From Elephas maximus indicus (Eukaryota > Chordata > Mammalia > Proboscidea > Elephantidae), in assembly GCF_024166365.1 (NCBI RefSeq), contig NC_064834.1, positions 53,362,001 through 53,426,000 on the forward strand: DNA of 64,000 nucleotides, given 5' to 3'. A program made the translations under genes and the position numbers. The notes beneath the pieces were generated by a model. That model was given only the letters and a program-made list of their open reading frames with translations, had not been told where the DNA came from and did no database searches. This document shows, in pieces, positions 60,031-64,000 of the stretch (positions within the stretch are counted from its first letter, which is position 1; every line of letters starts with the position of its first letter).

Positions 60031-60597
60031 AGAGGCCGTGTCTTCTGGGGCTCCTCCAGTCTCAGTCAGATCATGAAGTCTGGTCTTTTTACTAGAATTT
60101 GAGTTCTGCACCCCATTTTTGTCCTGCGTGGCCAGGGACTCTCCATTGCATCAGGGCGGTCATTGGTGGTAGACAGGCACCATCTAGTTTTTCTGGTCTC
60201 AGGCTGAAGGACCCTCTGGTTTATGTGGCCCCTTCTGTCTCTTGGGCTAACATTTTCCTTGTGTCTTTGGTGTTCTTCATTCTTTTTTGCTCCAGGTGGG
60301 TTGGGACCAGTTGATGCATCTTAAATGACCACTCTTTAGCTTTCAAGACCCCAGATGCCATTCACCAAAGTGAGATGCAGAACATTTTCTTAATAAACTT
60401 TGTTATGCCAATTGACCTAGATGTCCCCTGAAACCATGGTCCCGAGACCCCTGCCCCTGCTACACTGTCCTTCAAAGTGTTTGGTTGTGTTCAAGAAACT
60501 TCTTAGCTTTTGGTTTAGTCCAGTGGTGCCAACTTCCCCTGTATTGTGTGTTGTCCTTCCCTTCACCTAAGATAATTCTTGTCTACTACCTTGTTTG

Positions 60598-60765
60598 GAA
60601 ATCCTGGTGGTGTAGTGGTTAAGAGCTAAGGCTGCTAAACCAAAAGTTTGGCAGTTCAAATCCACCAGGTGCTCCTTGGAACCCCTAGAGGGCAGTTCTT
60701 CTCTGTCCTATGGGGTCACTATGAGTTGGAATCTACTTGATGGCAATGGGTTTGGTTTTTTGTTT
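60598..60765 (+). mobile_element. AfroSINE inside L1
   Basis: 'ggaaatcctggtggtgtagtgg' to 'gatggcaatgggtttgg', complete. Confidence 0.88.
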
Positions 60766-60997
60766 TTGGTACTAGTTAGTGAACTCCTCTCCCTCCCTCC
60801 CCACCCTCCTAGCCATCAAAGAATGTTTTCTTCCGTGTTTAAACCCTTTCTTGAGTTCTTATAATAGTGGTCTCATACAATATTCGTCCTTTTACTATTG
60901 ACTAATTTCACTCAGAATGATGCCTTCCAGATTCATCCATGTTATGAGATGTTTCTTGGATTCATCACTGTTCTTTATCATTGTGTAGTATTGCATT

Positions 60998-61398
60998 GTG
61001 ATTGTAATTTTATGTTAAAGAGGATTAGGGTGGAATTGTAACACCGTTACCCAGGTCACATCCCTGATCCAATGTAAAGGGAGTTTCCTTGAGGTGTGGG
61101 CTGCATCACTTTTTATCTCTCAAGAGATAAAAGGAAAGGGAAGCAAGCAGAGAGGGGGGACCTCATACCACCAAGAAAGCAGTGCCAGGAGCAGAGAGTG
61201 TGCTTTGGACTCACGGTTCCTGTGCGGAGAAGCTCCTAGTGACCATAAGAACCTTCCTCCAGAGCCAACAGAGAAAGAAAGCCTGGAATTGATGCCCTCA
61301 ATTTGGACTGCTAGCCTACTAGACCGTGAGAAAATAAATTTCTCTTTGTTAAAGCCATCCACTTGTGGTATTTCTGTTATAGCAGCACTAGATGAATA
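60998..61398 (+). mobile_element. MaLR LTR, 3' part
   Basis: Resumes after the L1 and ends with 'gaccgtgagaaaataaatttc' and 'ttatagcagcacta', the MaLR polyadenylation-signal region and 3' end. Confidence 0.7.
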
Positions 61399-61761
61399 GA
61401 TGGGGCCCTGCCCTCACAGAGTTTGTATTCTAATTGGGGAAACAGATAATAACAAACTTAGCACATACACAAGACCTCAGTTTATAATAAGTGCTATGAA
61501 GGGAGGAAACTGAGTAATGCGATGCAGAGTAATTGCAGCAAGAAGGGGCTGTTCCAGATTCCTAGTAGGAATCTAAGTGAAAGATAATGGTGGCTTGGAC
61601 TAGGGCATAGCAGTGGATAGAGAGGAGGTGTACCTTTGGTCTTGGAATTAGTGAGTGATTAAATGGGGGTGGGGGCAGAGTGAAGTAGAGGAAGAAATGG
61701 AGATTCCTAAATTGTTTTGTTTTTTTCAACATACTGATAGTTTATTTGGCTTAATTCAATG

Positions 61762-61965
61762 CTGTTGTTAAGTGCCGTCTTGTCGGTTCTGACTCATAGC
61801 GACCCCATATAACAAAATAGAACTTTCGCATAGGAATTTCTTAGCTGTTATCTTTACAGAAGCAGATCATCAGGTCTTTCTGCCCAGGAGCCACTATGTG
61901 GTTCAAACTGCCAACCTTTCAGTTAGCAGCTGAGTGCTTAACCATTGCACCACCAGGGCTCCTTG
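61762..61965 (-). mobile_element. AfroSINE, long form
   Basis: 'gttgttaagtgccgtcttg' to 'gcaccaccagggctccttg'. Confidence 0.85.
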
Positions 61966-62595
61966 AAGACTCCTAAATTTTGACCTGAGCAACTAGGTGG
62001 ATGTTGGTGTTATTTGCTGAGATTGGAAAGACTGAGAGGGCATGAACCAAAGCTCCATTTTTAACATGTTAAGTTTGAGAATCCATTGCAGGTCCACACG
62101 GAGATGTCAAATAGGAAACTGGATGTATGAGTCTTGGAGCTCATAGAAGAGTTCTGGGAATACAAACTTGAGAATCCTCTGCATATAGGTGAAGTCATGG
62201 AATTGGGTGTTATTTGAAGAGGCTCAGGTCAAGCCACGGGGCCTTCTATTGAGAAGGATGAATCTGCAAGGAAGGGCTGAGCGAGGGTACCCCAAAAAAG
62301 TAGGAGGAAAACCTTGAGTATGACACACTGGAGGGTAAGAGAGGAAAGTTTTGAGATGGAGCAGCTGCCAACATTCAGATTCCAGCCAGTGCTAAGACAG
62401 AATGATCTCAATACCGAGCGGCTGTTTTTTTCTGGATCCCATCTGTGTGCCCTGGCTCTGAGGCACTTCTCACCCCCTAGCAATTCTCAGTCTCAGACTT
62501 CAACTTCTATCTCTTAAGCCGGATTCTTCCCTAAAAGATGGAGACTGTCCCTATGCCTGATCCAGTTATATATACATACTCATGCTCATTCATCT
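61966..62595. other. Spacer, no gene seen
   Basis: Unique or very old repeat sequence without a gene. Confidence 0.4.
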
Positions 62596-62611
62596 AATCA
62601 TGCAATTACTT

Positions 62612-63453
62612 TTTTTTTCAAATTGAAAAAATAATTTTAATAAGAATTTTTTGTATGTCTATCACACAGCATTTGCCAGTTCAACATTTTACAGGTACAA
62701 CTTACTGACAGCAATGACGATAACGGGTTGTGCAACCCTATCCTTAATCTATGCAATATTTCCATCACCATTAACCTCCCTTCCCCGCCCCCGCTCCCCG
62801 GCCGCCCCTGGTAAACACTAATAAATGTTATTCTCTATACATTTGCCTTTTCTTGTCTTTTTATATAAGTGAGGTTATACAATATTTGTCCTTTTGTGAT
62901 TGACTTATTTCACACAGCATTATTTATTTTTATTTTATTTTTGTTGTTATTGAGAATATATACAGCAAAACATACATCAATTCAATAGTTTCTACATATA
63001 CAATTCAGTGACATTGATTGTAATCTTTGAGTTGTACAAACATTCTCACCTTCCTTCTGTGAGTTGTTCCCCCTCCATTAACATAAACTCACTGCCCCCT
63101 AAGGTTTCTACCATATCTTTCGAGGTGCTGTGGTCAATTTGGTCCCATATCGATAGTTTTTAAAAGAGCATAATGCTCAAGGCAGACTTTTTTACTGGTT
63201 AAGCTAAAGTATTGTTTGGTTTTAAGAAGACTTCAGGGGATATTTTTGGTTTAAGGTTTAAAGATTATCTTAGGGCAATAGTTTCAGGGGAAGGATTCCA
63301 TGAAAATTTGAAATTCTGTTCTGTATTTTCCCCGTTTTGATCAAGATTTTTCTATAGAATCTTTGATCAATATGTTCAGTAATGGTAGCGGGGCACCATC
63401 CAGTTCTTCCAGTCTCATGGCAAAGGAGGCAGTTGTTCATGGAGGCAATTAAC
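62612..63453 (-). mobile_element. L1 3' fragment, possibly two nested copies, with TSD
   Basis: An antisense L1 3' end with T-run is flanked by ATCATGCAATTACT / ATCATACAATTACT. A second 3' end begins at about 62925 ('tttgttgttattgagaatat'), so one L1 may lie within another. Confidence 0.65.
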
Positions 63454-63860
63454 CACATATCATACAATTACTTATTGAATGTCTATTATGTGCCAGGCCC
63501 TGGAGACAGGAAACAAGACCTAGTCCAGGTACTCAAGGTGTCCTCAGGTACTTACAGTATGTTGGAGATGACAGGCAAATAATCACTTAATACATGGTTA
63601 CAAACTGAAAAGTGCCATGAAGGAAAAGCAGAAGGCACCATGACAGCCTGCCACAGTATCACCTTGTTTAGATTATAAGTGACATGCACAGAATGCATTC
63701 TTCACACATGGATATTTACTGTACCCCAGGGTCACCCTGAATGGACATTGGGAAACTGGGTCTAGTCTTGATCCTGCTACAAACTCACTGGGTGGCTTTG
63801 AGTAAGTCCTCTTCTCTCTTTGGGCCGGTTTATCTTCTATAAAATTTTAAGGCTGAGGGG
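63454..63860 (+). repeat. L2-type remnant
   Basis: 'gaatgtctattatgtgccagg' followed by 'ccctggagacagg' fits L2; poorly preserved beyond 63.66 kb. Confidence 0.45.
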
Positions 63861-64000
63861 TAGACTAGATCACAGGTTCTTAACCTAGGGCCCATGGATG
63901 CTTCAAGGATACATAATGCTCCTAAAAATATATGGAAAATATTACATCTTTTTTCCTTCTGGACAGTGGCCCACAGATTTCATCAGAAATTTAAGAGGAT
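63861..64000. mobile_element. hAT-type MER remnant
   Basis: 'ggttcttaacctagggcccatgg' is a typical terminus of Charlie-derived MER elements; it is cut by the window end. Confidence 0.45.

Larger units (their letters stand above)
58879..60997 (-). mobile_element. 5'-truncated L1 inserted in the MaLR LTR
   Basis: An antisense L1 3' region begins with a poly-T-rich stretch and contains 'ggtggtagacaggcaccatc' and 'gaatgatgccttccag'. The TSD is TGATAGTAATTTT / TGATTGTAATTTT. It carries two AfroSINEs and one other insert; no intact ORF. Confidence 0.75.
58726..61740 (+). repeat. L2-like host repeat split by LTR/L1 complex
   Basis: 'cctcacagagtttgtattct' followed by 'ggggaaacagataa' is an L2-type segment. 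It appears before (58727-58776) and again after (61399-61452) the inserted LTR, then continues as L2-like sequence. Confidence 0.5.

Noticed and set aside
57000-64000. Search for KCNIP2 exons at the right end
   Set aside because: No exon-like block encoding EF-hand sequence was found; the gene presumably starts beyond the window.

Overview
This is a vertebrate nuclear window, almost certainly from an afrotherian mammal (elephant, sirenian or hyrax type). More than 20 copies of a tRNA-derived SINE carry the AfroSINE hallmark segments: a 'gctgctaacc' block, a 'cagttctactctg' block and a 'gtcgctatgagtc' block. They sit beside young L1 3' ends, an RTE LINE fragment, and old L2, MIR and MaLR repeats shared by all mammals. 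Splice sites, CpG-island promoters and long introns fit this.

Three recognisable protein genes lie on the minus strand in the order FGF8 - NPM3 - OGA. This is the conserved FBXW4-FGF8-NPM3-OGA-KCNIP2 neighbourhood of human chromosome 10q24. All coding exons of all three could be placed to the base with consensus GT/AG junctions and matching phases: FGF8 (b form) in 5 coding exons, 215 aa; NPM3 in 5 coding exons plus a separate 3'UTR exon, 178 aa; OGA in 16 exons, 919 aa. No coding exon appears broken.

Layout. 1-15.5 kb is the intergenic flank 3' of FGF8, rich in L2, MIR, AfroSINE and L1 fragments, with two unique AT-rich blocks (12.7-12.98 and 13.38-13.6 kb) that look like developmental enhancers. 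15.5-21.4 kb is FGF8, with two candidate intronic regulatory blocks and a G-rich satellite. 21.4-26.7 kb holds the FGF8 CpG island, a second CpG-rich block with no gene, and a TCF/homeobox/octamer cluster. 26.7-29.2 kb is NPM3. 29.2-30.7 kb is a short spacer with an RTE LINE fragment. 30.7-56.8 kb is OGA. 57-64 kb is the OGA-KCNIP2 spacer, dominated by nested retroelements.

The genes do not form one pathway. FGF8 is a secreted embryonic morphogen, NPM3 a nucleolar histone-chaperone-family protein, and OGA removes O-GlcNAc from nuclear and cytosolic proteins. Their linkage most likely reflects the long-range FGF8 regulatory landscape that holds bystander genes in place. I found no sign of a wholly new biological system. 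The most interesting points are a decayed FGF8 exon 1C, a lengthened read-through tail for the short OGA isoform, the enhancer-like blocks, a CpG cluster inside an OGA intron, and a four-level nested retroelement with an unusual 55-bp flanking duplication.
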